A program made the translations under genes and the position numbers. A stretch of 36,211 nucleotides of DNA from an uncultured Lachnospiraceae bacterium (lineage in GTDB: Bacteria > Bacillota > Clostridia > Lachnospirales > Lachnospiraceae), in the NCBI GenBank assembly GCA_944381745.1, contig CALWMI010000102.1, positions 1 to 36,211 on the forward strand. Reading direction: 5' to 3'. The notes under the pieces are model-generated. The model saw only the letters and a program-made list of their open reading frames with translations, was not told the origin of the DNA and ran no database searches. This document shows, piece after piece, positions 7,264 through 15,413 of this stretch (its first letter is position 1; every line of letters starts with the position of its first letter).

Positions 7264-8595
7264 ATGGAAGAGGCTATCATCAAGCGAGTGATGCCCCACA
7301 GCCTGGAAGCGGAGCGCTCGGTGACCGGCGCAATGCTGATGGACCGAGAGGCGATCATGGCTGCTTCGGAGATACTGACGGGAGAAGATTTTTATACAAA
7401 ACAGTACGGAGTCATTTTTGACGCTATGGTGGAGCTCTTCAACGAGGGAAGCCCGGTGGATCTGATCACTTTGCAGGAGCGCCTGCGGGAGAAGGATGTG
7501 CCGCCGGAGATCAGCCGCCTGGAGTTTGTGAGGGAGCTGATGGACTCCGCCACCATATCGGCCAATGTGAAATCCTACGCGCAGATTGTCCGCGAGAAGG
7601 CAATTTTGCGCAGGCTGATCCGCCTGACGGAGGAGATTTCCAACGTGTGCTACGGTGGAAAGGAGCGCCTGGAGGACGTGCTGGAGATGACGGAGCGCAA
7701 GGTGTTCGACCTGGTGTCCAAGGGGGATACTGGAGACTTTACGCCGATCCGCCAGATTGTGATCAAGGCGCTGGATAAGATTGAGGCGGCTTCCCGCACA
7801 AAGGGAAATGTCACCGGGATCGCCACCGGATTTATCGATCTGGACTACCGGACCGCCGGCCTGCAGCCGTCGGACTTGATCCTGATAGCGGCCCGCCCTT
7901 CCATGGGCAAGACGGCTTTTGTGCTGAATATTGCCCAGTATGTGGCCTTCCGCAGCAATATCACCACAGCGGTGTTCAGCTTGGAGATGTCGAAGGAGCA
8001 GCTGGTCAACCGGCTTTTATCCCTGGAATCCCACGTGGATTCCCAGGCGATCCGCACGGGCAGCCTGGAGGACGCAGACTGGGAGAAGCTGATAGAGGGA
8101 GCTGGGATTATCGGCAAGTCCAACCTGATCATCGACGACGTCCCGGGCATCTCCATCGCGGAGCTGCGCTCCAAGTGCAGAAAGTACAAATTGGAGCACA
8201 ACCTGGGCCTGGTGATCATCGATTACCTGCAGCTGATGTCTGGCCAGGGGCGGGCTTCTGACTCCCGCCAGCAGGAGATATCCGATATTTCCCGGTCGCT
8301 GAAGGCACTGGCGAGAGAGCTGAACATCCCCGTGGTTGCGCTGTCCCAGCTAAGCCGCGCGGTGGAGCAGCGGCCGGATAAGCGCCCGATGCTGTCAGAC
8401 CTGCGCGAATCAGGGGCGATCGAGCAGGACGCCGACGTGGTGATGTTCATCTATCGTGATGAGTACTATAATAAGGACTCCGAGAAGAGGGGAATTGCGG
8501 AGATTATCATCGCCAAGCAGAGGAACGGCCCAGTGGGGACGGTGGAGCTGGCGTGGCTGCCCCAGTATACAAAATTTGCCAATCCGGAGAGGTAA
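7264..8595 (+). CDS. dnaB: Replicative DNA helicase DnaB
   Basis: Hexameric RecA-fold helicase that unwinds the replication fork (called DnaC in Bacillus). The 443 residues comprise the N-terminal primase-interacting domain (PHSLEAERSVTGAML at the start), a linker, and the ATPase domain with Walker A ARPSMGKT (~210-217), Walker B LGLVIIDYLQLM and the arginine-finger region SDLRESGAIEQDAD. There is no intein. The start follows GGACAGGAGGCACAG. The 83-nt gap after rplI holds no clear terminator, so dnaB is probably in the gdpP-rplI transcript. Confidence 0.98.
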   Translation: MEEAIIKRVMPHSLEAERSVTGAMLMDREAIMAASEILTGEDFYTKQYGVIFDAMVELFNEGSPVDLITLQERLREKDVPPEISRLEFVRELMDSATISANVKSYAQIVREKAILRRLIRLTEEISNVCYGGKERLEDVLEMTERKVFDLVSKGDTGDFTPIRQIVIKALDKIEAASRTKGNVTGIATGFIDLDYRTAGLQPSDLILIAARPSMGKTAFVLNIAQYVAFRSNITTAVFSLEMSKEQLVNRLLSLESHVDSQAIRTGSLEDADWEKLIEGAGIIGKSNLIIDDVPGISIAELRSKCRKYKLEHNLGLVIIDYLQLMSGQGRASDSRQQEISDISRSLKALARELNIPVVALSQLSRAVEQRPDKRPMLSDLRESGAIEQDADVVMFIYRDEYYNKDSEKRGIAEIIIAKQRNGPVGTVELAWLPQYTKFANPER

Positions 8596-8632
8596 CTGTG
8601 AGAGCGGAATGGCGGCATAGAGAGAATGGGCA

Positions 8633-8678
8633 GGGCGGAGAGCACCGGGAGAAGATTCCGGGATCTCCGCCCTTGTTT
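8633..8678 (+). terminator. Terminator after dnaB
   Basis: GGGCGGAGA (8633-8641) pairs with TCTCCGCCC (8664-8672), with an inner CCGGG/CCCGG-type pairing, followed by TTGTTTTG. Confidence 0.85.
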
Positions 8679-8694
8679 TGTTGGGGGGGGCAAA

Positions 8695-8829
8695 TTGGAA
8701 GACAACTATTGGTTGTTTGCGCGATTTGACAATGGAGAGCTGATTAATCCGGTTTATTTTAAGGCTGTAAAAGTAGACGGCTTTACAGTGGTATGGACAA
8801 ACGGCCAAGATATTTGCCCGGATGAGTGA
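8695..8829 (+). pseudogene. DUF2442-like fragment
   Basis: A 44-residue reading frame from a TTG preceded by a G-rich run. It reads like a shortened DUF2442 protein: the opening strand NYWLFARFDNGEL and the closing VKVDGFTVVWTNGQDICPDE are recognisable, but the central stretch between them is missing. DUF2442 proteins are usually 80-100 residues and often lie in toxin-antitoxin-like pairs. No partner is visible here and the 5' part overlaps no ATG of its own, so it is most likely a remnant. It could be a real minimal protein. Confidence 0.4.
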
Positions 8830-8905
8830 TACAACTCCAGCCTCCCCATCTCCCGCCCCTGTCATCTCCTGTCGAACGAAAATTGGAAAAAGCTGGAAAG
8901 TTTTA

Positions 8906-8934
8906 TTGCCTCCGCTTTCCTCCTGGAGTATAAT
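8906..8934 (+). promoter_or_regulatory. Sigma-A-type promoter for the MerR gene
   Basis: TTGCCT at 8906-8911, a 17-nt spacer and a perfect TATAAT at 8929-8934, 35 nt before the start codon. Confidence 0.75.
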
Positions 8935-8969
8935 GGCTGTAGAAAATTGAATATTCAGGAGGAGAAGTC

Positions 8970-9770
8970 ATGGGTGAAATTCGGTATATGATTTCAGAGA
9001 CGGCCAGGAAGGTGGACGTGGAGGCACACGTGCTGCGCTACTGGGAGGAGGAGCTGGAGCTTCCCATCGACAGGAATGAGATGGGCCACCGGTATTATAC
9101 AGAAGATGACATCACACTCTTTAAGAATATCAAGGAACTGAAGGAACAGGGCTTTCAGCTGAAGGCGATCAAAATGCTGCTTCCGGAGCTGAGGAGCTAT
9201 AAGGGAGGAAATATGGACAAGCTCCTCAAGCAGCGGGAGAAGTGGAACGAGGCCGCATTGCGGCAGGAGACAGCGGCGGCAGACGGCAAAGCCGCCGCGC
9301 AGGAGAAGGCGGAGGAGCAGACGCACTGCGGGGTCGAGGAGAGAAGACACGAGGGGAAGCCGGTGATCGAGGCGGTTCTGCAGCCGGAGGAGGCACGGGA
9401 AGAGACAGCAGTTGCCGGGCCAGCGGCGGACGGAATGCTGGCTCACGGGGGGACAAGGATGGAGCAGTTCCAGGCGATCCTGGGAGACATTATCCTGCAG
9501 GCGCTGCGAGATAACAACCAGGAGCTGAGCAAGGGCATCAGCGAGAGGGTCAGCGACAACGTGCTCAAGGAGATGGACTACCTGATGCGGGTGCAGGAGG
9601 AGCGGGAGGAAGAACGGTTCAAGAAGCTGGATGAGTCGATCCGCCTGACCCAGCGCTCCCGAAGGGAGGCCGCCGCCGCCCGGGTGGAGGAGAAACGCCT
9701 GAAGAAGCTGCAGAAGAAGCAGAAGAAGAGGTGGGGGCTTTTCCGCAGGGAAATTTCACAGAAAAGTTGA
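8970..9770 (+). CDS. MerR-family regulator with long coiled-coil tail
   Basis: A 266-residue protein with an N-terminal MerR winged helix-turn-helix (~5-75): ISETARKVDVEAHVLRYWEE, the GHRYYTEDDI wing, and the ELKEQGFQLKAIK helix. The middle (~85-150) is Ala/Glu-rich and probably disordered. The rest is a charged helix rich in Glu/Arg/Lys, ending in KKQKKRWGLFRRE. No metal-binding cysteines of classical MerR are present, so the signal is not evident. Proteins of this layout in Firmicutes sometimes act in chromosome organisation (RacA-like) rather than metal sensing; that is only a possibility here. The start follows AGGAGGAGAAGTC. The trp promoter overlaps its stop codon, with no terminator between. 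Confidence 0.85.
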   Translation: MGEIRYMISETARKVDVEAHVLRYWEEELELPIDRNEMGHRYYTEDDITLFKNIKELKEQGFQLKAIKMLLPELRSYKGGNMDKLLKQREKWNEAALRQETAAADGKAAAQEKAEEQTHCGVEERRHEGKPVIEAVLQPEEAREETAVAGPAADGMLAHGGTRMEQFQAILGDIILQALRDNNQELSKGISERVSDNVLKEMDYLMRVQEEREEERFKKLDESIRLTQRSRREAAAARVEEKRLKKLQKKQKKRWGLFRREISQKS

Positions 9771-9795
9771 CAGAACCGGGAAAGTATGGTAGAGT
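9767..9795 (+). promoter_or_regulatory. Promoter of the trp T-box leader
   Basis: A perfect TTGACA at 9767-9772 overlapping the MerR gene stop codon, a 17-nt spacer and TAGAGT at 9790-9795. Transcription would begin near 9802, giving a leader of about 370 nt before trpD. Confidence 0.7.
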
Positions 9796-9825
9796 AAATA
9801 AAAATTTTATTATGATAAACCGTTG

Positions 9826-10089
9826 AAGTGGAGATCAAAGCAGTTGTGCGCGCACAGAGAGTCCGGGCAGGTGAGAGCCGGGCGGAGATGCAGGCTGCCA
9901 AATGGGCTACGGAGGGCGCGGGGAACGGCTGAGGCTCAGTATTCCGCGACGTGGGGGCATACGTCAGTTGCCGGAGATATGCAGGTATCTCGCTGAGGGC
10001 ACAGGTCATGCTGTGAATCAAGGTGGCACCGCGGGGAACATATACCCGTCCTTGACAGGAAGGATATTCTGTCTTGGGCGGGTTTTTTG
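9826..10089 (+). promoter_or_regulatory. T-box riboswitch, predicted tRNA-Trp specific
   Basis: T-box leaders bind a tRNA: the codon-like specifier pairs with the anticodon, and uncharged tRNA stabilises an antiterminator so downstream genes are transcribed. The hallmark T-box sequence AAGGTGGCACCGCG is at 10020-10033. Upstream is a Stem I-like region with AGAGAG and GGTGAGAGCC segments. The specifier is read as TGG at 9903-9905, and the T-box bulge UGGC calls for a G discriminator base, consistent with tRNA-Trp. The downstream genes trpDCFBA support this. The specifier was assigned by eye; the T-box itself is certain. Confidence 0.93.
10045..10089 (+). terminator. T-box regulatory terminator
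   Basis: CCCG...GACAG (10045 on) pairs with CTGTC...CGGG, followed by a T6 run ending at 10089. It would form when tRNA-Trp is charged and be replaced by the antiterminator when it is not. Confidence 0.88.
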
Positions 10090-10090
10090 T

Positions 10091-10128
10091 GCGAAGCGGC
10101 CATCATGCTTGCATGAATGGACATTTGC
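10091..10128 (+). repeat. Intergenic repeat copy 1 (before trpD)
   Basis: A ~38-nt segment reading GCGAAGCGGCC, five variable bases, then GCTTGCATGAATGGACATTT. A near copy lies before metF at 23069-23105. Both have an imperfect GAAGC/GCTTGC-type inverted repeat and lie 45-25 nt before the start codon. Confidence 0.6.
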
Positions 10129-10173
10129 CAGCGCCGCAGGGACAGGAGGGACATCGGAAAGGAGAGAAAATCG

Positions 10174-11184
10174 ATGATCAGAGAGGCGATTATCAAGCTG
10201 GCCAGCAAGCAAAATCTTACCTACCAGGAAGCGGAGGCAGTGATGAATGAGATTATGGACGGCAGGACGAGCCAGGTGCAGACGGCGGCATATCTCACGG
10301 CGCTGGCCCAAAAAGGGGAGACGATCGACGAGATCACCGCTTCTGCGGCAGGGATGCGGGCGCACTGCGTCAAGCTTCTGCATGATATGGATGTGCTGGA
10401 AATCGTGGGGACGGGAGGCGACGGGGCGAATTCCTTCAATATTTCCACCACAGCAGCCCTGGTGACGGCAGCTGGCGGCGTGCCGGTGGCCAAGCACGGC
10501 AACCGGGCGGCCAGCTCTAAGAGCGGGGCTGCGGACGTGCTGGAGGCGCTGGGGGTGGACATTTCCATTCCGCCGGAGAGAAGCACGGAAATCCTTAAAA
10601 GGATTGGCATCTGTTTTTTGTACGCGCAGAATTATCATATCGCGATGAAATATGTGGCGCCGGTGCGCAAGGAGCTGGCGATCCGGACCGTGTTCAATAT
10701 CCTGGGGCCGCTGACCAATCCGGCAGGGGCCAACATGGAGCTGATGGGCGTCTACGAGGAGGCGCTGGTAGAGCCGCTGGCTCAGGTTATGGGGAAGCTG
10801 GGTGTGAGAAGAGGGATGGTGGTTTACGGGCGGGATAAGCTGGACGAGATTTCCATGTCCGCCCCCACCGCTGTCTGCGAGATCCGGGACGGCTGGTTTC
10901 AGTCTTATGAGCTGACGCCGGGGCAGTTTGGCTATGAGAGATGCGGGAAGGCAGAACTTACAGGAGGGACGCCGGAGGAAAATGCCTGTATAACGAGAAG
11001 AATCCTGGAGGGACAGGAGAGAGGGGCCAAGAGGCAGGCTGTCTGCCTGAACGCAGGGGCGGCGCTGTATATCGGCGGGAAGGCGCAGGCCATCGCGGCA
11101 GGCGTAAAGCTGGCAGAGGAACTGATTGATTCTGGGGCAGCGGCGAAAAAGCTGGAAGAATTTATCCGGGAAAGCAGCCGGTAG
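10174..11184 (+). CDS. trpD: Anthranilate phosphoribosyltransferase
   Basis: Transfers phosphoribose from PRPP to anthranilate, the second step of tryptophan synthesis. The 336-residue product has the PRPP/pyrophosphate loop [15 protein letters not shown], the [21 protein letters not shown] segment and the [10 protein letters not shown] region. The start at 10174 follows GGAAAGGAGAGAAAATCG; an upstream in-frame ATG at 10117 lacks these features. It is the first gene after the T-box, so trpE and trpG for the first step must lie elsewhere or anthranilate be supplied differently. Confidence 0.97.
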   Translation: MIREAIIKLASKQNLTYQEAEAVMNEIMDGRTSQVQTAAYLTALAQKGETIDEITASAAGMRAHCVKLLHDMDVLEIVGTGGDGANSFNISTTAALVTAAGGVPVAKHGNRAASSKSGAADVLEALGVDISIPPERSTEILKRIGICFLYAQNYHIAMKYVAPVRKELAIRTVFNILGPLTNPAGANMELMGVYEEALVEPLAQVMGKLGVRRGMVVYGRDKLDEISMSAPTAVCEIRDGWFQSYELTPGQFGYERCGKAELTGGTPEENACITRRILEGQERGAKRQAVCLNAGAALYIGGKAQAIAAGVKLAEELIDSGAAAKKLEEFIRESSR

Positions 11185-11215
11185 ACAGACAGCTTTAGGC
11201 GGGAGGATACAGCCT

Positions 11216-12076
11216 ATGAATATTTTAGAAGTCATTGCCGTCCGGACAAAGGAGCGGGTGGAGGAAGAGAAGCGGGCCAGGCCGCTGGCAGAGGTGCGAA
11301 GAGAGGCGGAGAGGCTGGCTGCTGCTAGGGGGAACGGCGGAGGGAAGGCTGGAGACGGTTCTGGCAGGCTGCCATTTGAGGCGGCCCTTGCCAGAGAAGG
11401 CCCAAATCCTGATATGGCGTTTATCTGCGAGGTAAAGCGGGCGTCGCCCACAAAAGGGATGATTGCCCCAAAGTTCCCTTATCTGGAGATTGCGAGGGAG
11501 TACGAGGAGGCCGGGGCGGCGGCGGTATCCTGCCTGACAGAGCCCTATTGGTTCAAGGGCAGCAGCCGCTATCTGCAGGAAATTGCGCAGGCGGTGAGGC
11601 TGCCGGTGCTGCGCAAGGATTTTGTCGTGGACGACTATATGATCTACGAGGCGAGGGGGCTGGGGGCTTCGGCGGTGCTATTGATCTGTGCGATCCTAGA
11701 GCCCGAGCAGCTGAGGGCTTACCTGCAGCTTTGCCGGGAGCTGGGCCTGTCTGCCCTCGTGGAGGTGCGGACGGAGGCAGAGGCTGCGGAGGCGGTAGAG
11801 GCAGAGGCCAGGGTGATCGGCGTAAACAACCGGGATCTGCGGACGTTTGAAGTGGATTTGGAGACAAGCCTGCGGCTGCGGCGGCTTGTCCCGCCGGAAA
11901 TACTTTTTGTGTCAGAGAGCGGGATACGGAACGCCGGGGATATCCGCCGTCTCCAGGAAGCGGGAACCGACGCGGTGCTGATCGGAGAGACGCTTATGCG
12001 GGCAGCAGATAAGAAAGGGATGCTGGAGGAGCTGCGGGCAGGGGCGCTGCGGAGGGAGCCGGCATGGCAGAGATGA
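11216..12076 (+). CDS. trpC: Indole-3-glycerol phosphate synthase
   Basis: Closes the indole ring by decarboxylating CdRP to indole-3-glycerol phosphate. The 286-residue TIM barrel has FICEVKRASPTKGMI with the catalytic Lys, the ALVEVRTEAE strand, VIGVNNRDLRTF, and VSESGIRNAGDI. It is some 25 residues longer than usual because of a Gly-rich insertion (AARGNGGGKAGDGS) near residue 40-55. The start at 11216 follows GGGAGGATACAGCC. It overlaps trpF by 13 nt. Confidence 0.96.
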   Translation: MNILEVIAVRTKERVEEEKRARPLAEVRREAERLAAARGNGGGKAGDGSGRLPFEAALAREGPNPDMAFICEVKRASPTKGMIAPKFPYLEIAREYEEAGAAAVSCLTEPYWFKGSSRYLQEIAQAVRLPVLRKDFVVDDYMIYEARGLGASAVLLICAILEPEQLRAYLQLCRELGLSALVEVRTEAEAAEAVEAEARVIGVNNRDLRTFEVDLETSLRLRRLVPPEILFVSESGIRNAGDIRRLQEAGTDAVLIGETLMRAADKKGMLEELRAGALRREPAWQR

Positions 12077-12780
12077 ACATGTGCGGCGTGACAGAGATGA
12101 ACATAAGCGGCGTGACAGAGATGAACATAAGCGGCATGGCAAAGATGAACATGTGCGGCCTGACAAAGATTAAAATATGCGGCCTGACACGGGCGGAGGA
12201 GATCGCCTACGTGAACGAGGCGAGACCGGATTACTGCGGTTTTGTCATCGATGTGCCCTGGAGCCGGAGAAGCGTATCCCCAGGGCAGGCGCGGGCGCTT
12301 GCAGGCCAGCTGGCGGAAGGGATCATCCCAGTGGGCGTTTTCGCAGACGCGCAGCTGGAGGAGGTGGCGGCGCTCTTGGAGACGGGAGCCATAGGGATGG
12401 CCCAGCTCCACGGAAGAGAGAGCCAGGAATATATCGCCCGCCTGCGGGAGCTGACCAGCCGCCCGCTGATACAGGCGTTTCGCATTGGGACAGAGGAAGA
12501 CGCGGCTGCGGCCCAGGCAAGCGCGGCGGATTATGTGCTGCTGGACGCGGGAGCTGGGGGCGGGAGGGTGTTTGACTGGAGGCTGGCGGAGACAGTCTGC
12601 CGCCCGTTTTTCCTGGCGGGAGGGCTGGGGCCGGCCAATGTGGGGGATGCCATTGCGGCAGCGCGGCCCTTTGCCGTGGATATGAGCAGCGGCGTGGAGA
12701 CAAATGGCCGTAAGGACAGACAGAAAATTTTGGCTGCGGTGGCGGCGGCCAGGGGCCAAACATGCGGAGAAAACAGGTAG
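12064..12780 (+). CDS. trpF: Phosphoribosylanthranilate isomerase with repeated N-terminus
   Basis: Amadori isomerisation of PRA to CdRP, the third step of the pathway. The 238 residues form a TIM barrel with KIKICGLTR (native first strand and catalytic Cys), [33 protein letters not shown], and [12 protein letters not shown] followed by VDMSSGVET. The native start is normally just before KIKICGLTR, but here four extra 8-residue copies of that segment precede it (see the repeat at 12073). The start at 12064 is supported by GGAGGGAGCCGGC directly upstream. Alternative ATG starts exist in four of the units, so the real N-terminus is uncertain. Confidence 0.95.
   Translation: MAEMNMCGVTEMNISGVTEMNISGMAKMNMCGLTKIKICGLTRAEEIAYVNEARPDYCGFVIDVPWSRRSVSPGQARALAGQLAEGIIPVGVFADAQLEEVAALLETGAIGMAQLHGRESQEYIARLRELTSRPLIQAFRIGTEEDAAAAQASAADYVLLDAGAGGGRVFDWRLAETVCRPFFLAGGLGPANVGDAIAAARPFAVDMSSGVETNGRKDRQKILAAVAAARGQTCGENR
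12073..12192 (+). repeat. Five 24-bp repeats at the 5' end of trpF
   Basis: Units begin at 12073, 12097, 12121, 12145 and 12169. The encoded octapeptides are [32 protein letters not shown] and IKICGLTR. The last is the conserved first beta strand of TrpF, so the others are expanded copies. The first four each start with ATG. Confidence 0.95.
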
Positions 12781-12793
12781 GAGGAATCACAGT

Positions 12794-13978
12794 ATGTCAG
12801 AAGGAAGGTTCGGCATTCACGGAGGCAGGTATATCCCAGAGACGCTGATGAATGCCGTGATTGAGCTGGAAGAAGCTTATAATCACTATAGAGAGGATCC
12901 AGAATTTCGCAGGGAGCTTCAGGAGCTTTTGAACGATTATGCCGGCCGCCCATCCAGGCTCTATTATGCGAAGCGGATGACAGAAGATCTGGGAGGGGCG
13001 AAAATTTATCTCAAGCGGGAAGATTTGAACCACACCGGCGCCCACAAGATCAACAATGTGCTGGGGCAGATGCTCCTGGCGAAGAAGATGGGGAAGACCC
13101 GTGTGATCGCCGAGACAGGAGCTGGGCAGCATGGGGTGGCCACCGCTACGGTGGCGGCGCTGATGGATATGGAGTGCGAGATCTTCATGGGCGAGGAGGA
13201 TACGAGACGGCAGGCGCTGAATGTGTACCGGATGCGCCTGCTGGGGGCAAAGGTGCACCCCGTGACGTCTGGGACGGCCACGCTGAAGGACGCGGTATCC
13301 GAGACGATGCGGGAGTGGACAAGGCGGCTTAGCGACACCCACTATGTCCTGGGCTCCTGCATGGGCCCGCACCCATTCCCCACCATTGTGAGGGACTTCC
13401 AGGCGGTGATTTCCCGGGAGGTAAAGGAGCAGATGCTGCAGCGGGAGGGACGCCTTCCAGACGCAGTGCTGGCCTGCGTGGGAGGAGGCTCCAATGCGAT
13501 TGGGAGCTTCTATCACTTTATCGGGGATCCCAGCGTGCGGCTGATCGGCTGCGAGGCGGCAGGCAGGGGAATTGACACGGCGGAGACAGCGGCCACGATT
13601 TCCACGGGCCACCTAGGGATTTTCCACGGGATGAAGAGCTATTTCTGCCAAGATGAGTATGGGCAGATCGCGCCGGTGTATTCCATATCGGCGGGTCTGG
13701 ACTACCCGGGCGTGGGGCCGGAGCACGCCAACCTGTACGATACCGGGCGGGCAGAATACGTGGCGGTGACCGATGAGGAGGCGGTGGACGCCTTCGAGTA
13801 CCTGTCCCGCAAGGAGGGCATTATCCCGGCCATTGAATCGGCCCACGCGGTAGCCTACGCCAGGAAGCTGGCGCCCACGATGAAAAAAGACCAGATTATG
13901 GTGGTGACCCTGTCCGGACGGGGCGATAAGGACTGTGCGGCGATTGCCCGCTATCGGGGGGAGGATATCTATGAATAA
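12794..13978 (+). CDS. trpB: Tryptophan synthase beta subunit
   Basis: PLP enzyme joining indole and serine into tryptophan. The 394-residue product has the PLP lysine Lys85 in [27 protein letters not shown], the phosphate loop [10 protein letters not shown], and [10 protein letters not shown] near the end. Length is normal for TrpB1. The start at 12794 follows GTAGGAGGAATCACAGT; a longer reading frame from 12704 is not needed. It overlaps trpA by 8 nt, the usual coupling of the two subunits. Confidence 0.98.
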   Translation: MSEGRFGIHGGRYIPETLMNAVIELEEAYNHYREDPEFRRELQELLNDYAGRPSRLYYAKRMTEDLGGAKIYLKREDLNHTGAHKINNVLGQMLLAKKMGKTRVIAETGAGQHGVATATVAALMDMECEIFMGEEDTRRQALNVYRMRLLGAKVHPVTSGTATLKDAVSETMREWTRRLSDTHYVLGSCMGPHPFPTIVRDFQAVISREVKEQMLQREGRLPDAVLACVGGGSNAIGSFYHFIGDPSVRLIGCEAAGRGIDTAETAATISTGHLGIFHGMKSYFCQDEYGQIAPVYSISAGLDYPGVGPEHANLYDTGRAEYVAVTDEEAVDAFEYLSRKEGIIPAIESAHAVAYARKLAPTMKKDQIMVVTLSGRGDKDCAAIARYRGEDIYE

Positions 13979-14762
13979 GATCAGGAAAGCATTTGAAAAC
14001 GGAAAGGCCTTCATCCCTTTTGTCACATGCGGGGATCCATCCCTGGCTGTGACGGAGAAGCTTGTATACGCCATGGAGCGGGCAGGGGCAGACTTGATCG
14101 AGCTGGGGATCCCCTTCTCAGATCCCACCGCGGAGGGGCCGGTGATCCAGGCGGCCAGCATGCGTGCTCTGGCTGGGGAGGTGACCACAGACAAGATCTT
14201 TGATATGGTGGGGAGAATCCGCAGGAACAGCCAGATTCCCCTGGCCTTTATGACCTATGCCAATGTGGTCTTTTCCTACGGGATAGAGCGTTTTGCCGGC
14301 AAAGCTGCCGCCTGCGGGATCGACGCAGTGATCCTGCCAGATGTGCCCTATGAGGAGAAAGAGGAGTTTTCATCGGTGTTCCGGCAGTATGGCATTGCGA
14401 TGATCTCTCTCATCGCCCCCACCTCCCAGGAGCGGATCCGCATGATTGCACGGGAGGCAGAGGGCTTTGTCTACTGCGTATCCTCCATGGGCGTGACCGG
14501 CGTGAGGGACAGGATCACGGCGGATGTGGAGGAGATGGTGGGGCAGGTGAAGGAAGAGCAGGAGATTCCCTGTGCTGTCGGCTTTGGCATCTCCTCGCCG
14601 GAGCAGGCTGCACAGATCGCGCAGAAAGCCGACGGAGTGATCGTGGGAAGCGCGATTGTCAAGCTGTGCGGCACATATGGGGCAGAATGCGTGCCCTATG
14701 TGGAACGGTATGTGCGGCAGATGAAGGAGGCGGTGCTGGCAGCCCAGGGACAGGAGATCTGA
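13971..14762 (+). CDS. trpA: Tryptophan synthase alpha subunit
   Basis: Cleaves indole-3-glycerol phosphate to indole, which passes to TrpB. The 263-residue TIM barrel has the catalytic Glu44 in [12 protein letters not shown]. The second acid residue, Asp60 in Salmonella (ADGP), is Glu55 here (AEGP), a conservative variant. Also seen: the ILPDVPYEE loop, [21 protein letters not shown] and [11 protein letters not shown]. The start follows GGGGGAGGATATCT. A strong terminator ends the operon. Confidence 0.97.
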   Translation: MNKIRKAFENGKAFIPFVTCGDPSLAVTEKLVYAMERAGADLIELGIPFSDPTAEGPVIQAASMRALAGEVTTDKIFDMVGRIRRNSQIPLAFMTYANVVFSYGIERFAGKAAACGIDAVILPDVPYEEKEEFSSVFRQYGIAMISLIAPTSQERIRMIAREAEGFVYCVSSMGVTGVRDRITADVEEMVGQVKEEQEIPCAVGFGISSPEQAAQIAQKADGVIVGSAIVKLCGTYGAECVPYVERYVRQMKEAVLAAQGQEI

Positions 14763-14797
14763 GGGCGCGGAGGCACTTGCTGGCTGATCGAGAAAAT

Positions 14798-14845
14798 AAA
14801 TACCGCCCGGCTTCCCCTTGCAGGCAAGTCGGGCGGTATTTACTT
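14798..14845. terminator. Terminator after trpA, probably bidirectional
   Basis: AAATACCGCCCG (14798-14809) pairs perfectly with CGGGCGGTATTT (14830-14841), with an inner CTTG/CAAG hairpin. It is followed by ACTTTATTA on the plus strand and preceded by A-rich sequence, so it could also serve the minus-strand ferredoxin gene. Confidence 0.85.
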
Positions 14846-14890
14846 TATTAGGAAACTCCCGTAGAATTCGACTAATAAATGCGGACAGGA

Positions 14891-15061
14891 TTACTCCTGC
14901 TCAATAGCGCCAGTCGGGCAGGAACCAGCACAAGCGCCGCAGTCGATGCAGGAACTAGCATCGATTACAAAGATTCCGTCTCCCTGGGAAATGGCTCCAA
15001 CAGGACATTCGGACTCGCAAGCTCCGCAGCTTACGCAAGTGTCGTTGATTACGTATGCCAT
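14891..15061 (-). CDS. 2[4Fe-4S] ferredoxin
   Basis: A 56-residue clostridial-type ferredoxin, a low-potential electron carrier. Two cluster motifs are visible: CVSCGACESECP and CIDCGACAGSCP, each with the conserved trailing Pro. The start is chosen at MAYVINDTC, which follows AAGGAGGAGTTTATC; a longer frame adds 10 unneeded residues. It lies in the same direction as, but downstream of, pflA, separated by a structured element. It might reduce the PFL activase or serve other redox enzymes; the sequence does not decide. Confidence 0.96.
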   Translation of the reverse strand: MAYVINDTCVSCGACESECPVGAISQGDGIFVIDASSCIDCGACAGSCPTGAIEQE

Positions 15062-15147
15062 GATAAACTCCTCCTTAAAAATGAGATGCAAAATATTGAT
15101 TGTATGGGTCGCCCCATACTCTAATCTATTTTAATATAAAGCAATAG

Positions 15148-15153
15148 ATTATA
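15148..15153 (-). promoter_or_regulatory. Possible -10 box for the ferredoxin gene
   Basis: TATAAT on the minus strand about 87 nt before the start codon in an AT-rich stretch. No good -35 box is visible. Confidence 0.4.
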
Positions 15154-15180
15154 CAAGTGTAAAATCTTTTAATTTATGAG

Positions 15181-15390
15181 AATTTTGTTACTATTCACAG
15201 CCGATTCATACCTGGCAGCAGATGTGTCGTGCTGGCACGTAAGCATCTGCTGCCAGGTATGAATCAGGACTGTGAAGCAGTCACCCTGCCCACATAAGCA
15301 GTCTTAGCTCCGTAAGGAGCGGGACTGGAGCCTCGTAAAGAGGCGACGAGTGCGCATGTGGGTGGGGTGGCTGTGAATAGTAACAGAATT
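15181..15390 (+). repeat. 210-nt nested inverted-repeat element, possible folded RNA
   Basis: Outer arms 15181-15200 and 15371-15390 pair over 20 positions with one G-U. Inside are a perfect 22-bp stem (15203-15224 with 15244-15265, 19-nt loop) and a 5-bp hairpin (15268-15272 with 15278-15282). A 14-bp helix (15282-15295 with 15356-15369) encloses two small hairpins with GTAA and GTAAA loops (15307-15320 and 15330-15344). All three non-Watson-Crick positions are G-U pairs when read on the plus strand and would be A-C mismatches on the minus strand, so a plus-strand RNA is favoured. It could be a MITE-like repeat, a small RNA, or both. It lies between two minus-strand genes, ferredoxin and pflA. 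Confidence 0.75.
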
Positions 15391-15413
15391 TTTGCGCGCA
15401 GCGAAAGATGTTT

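Noticed and set aside
8626..8694. First part of a longer frame joined to the DUF2442 fragment
   Set aside because: These bases form the dnaB terminator, so the apparent N-terminus is not coding.
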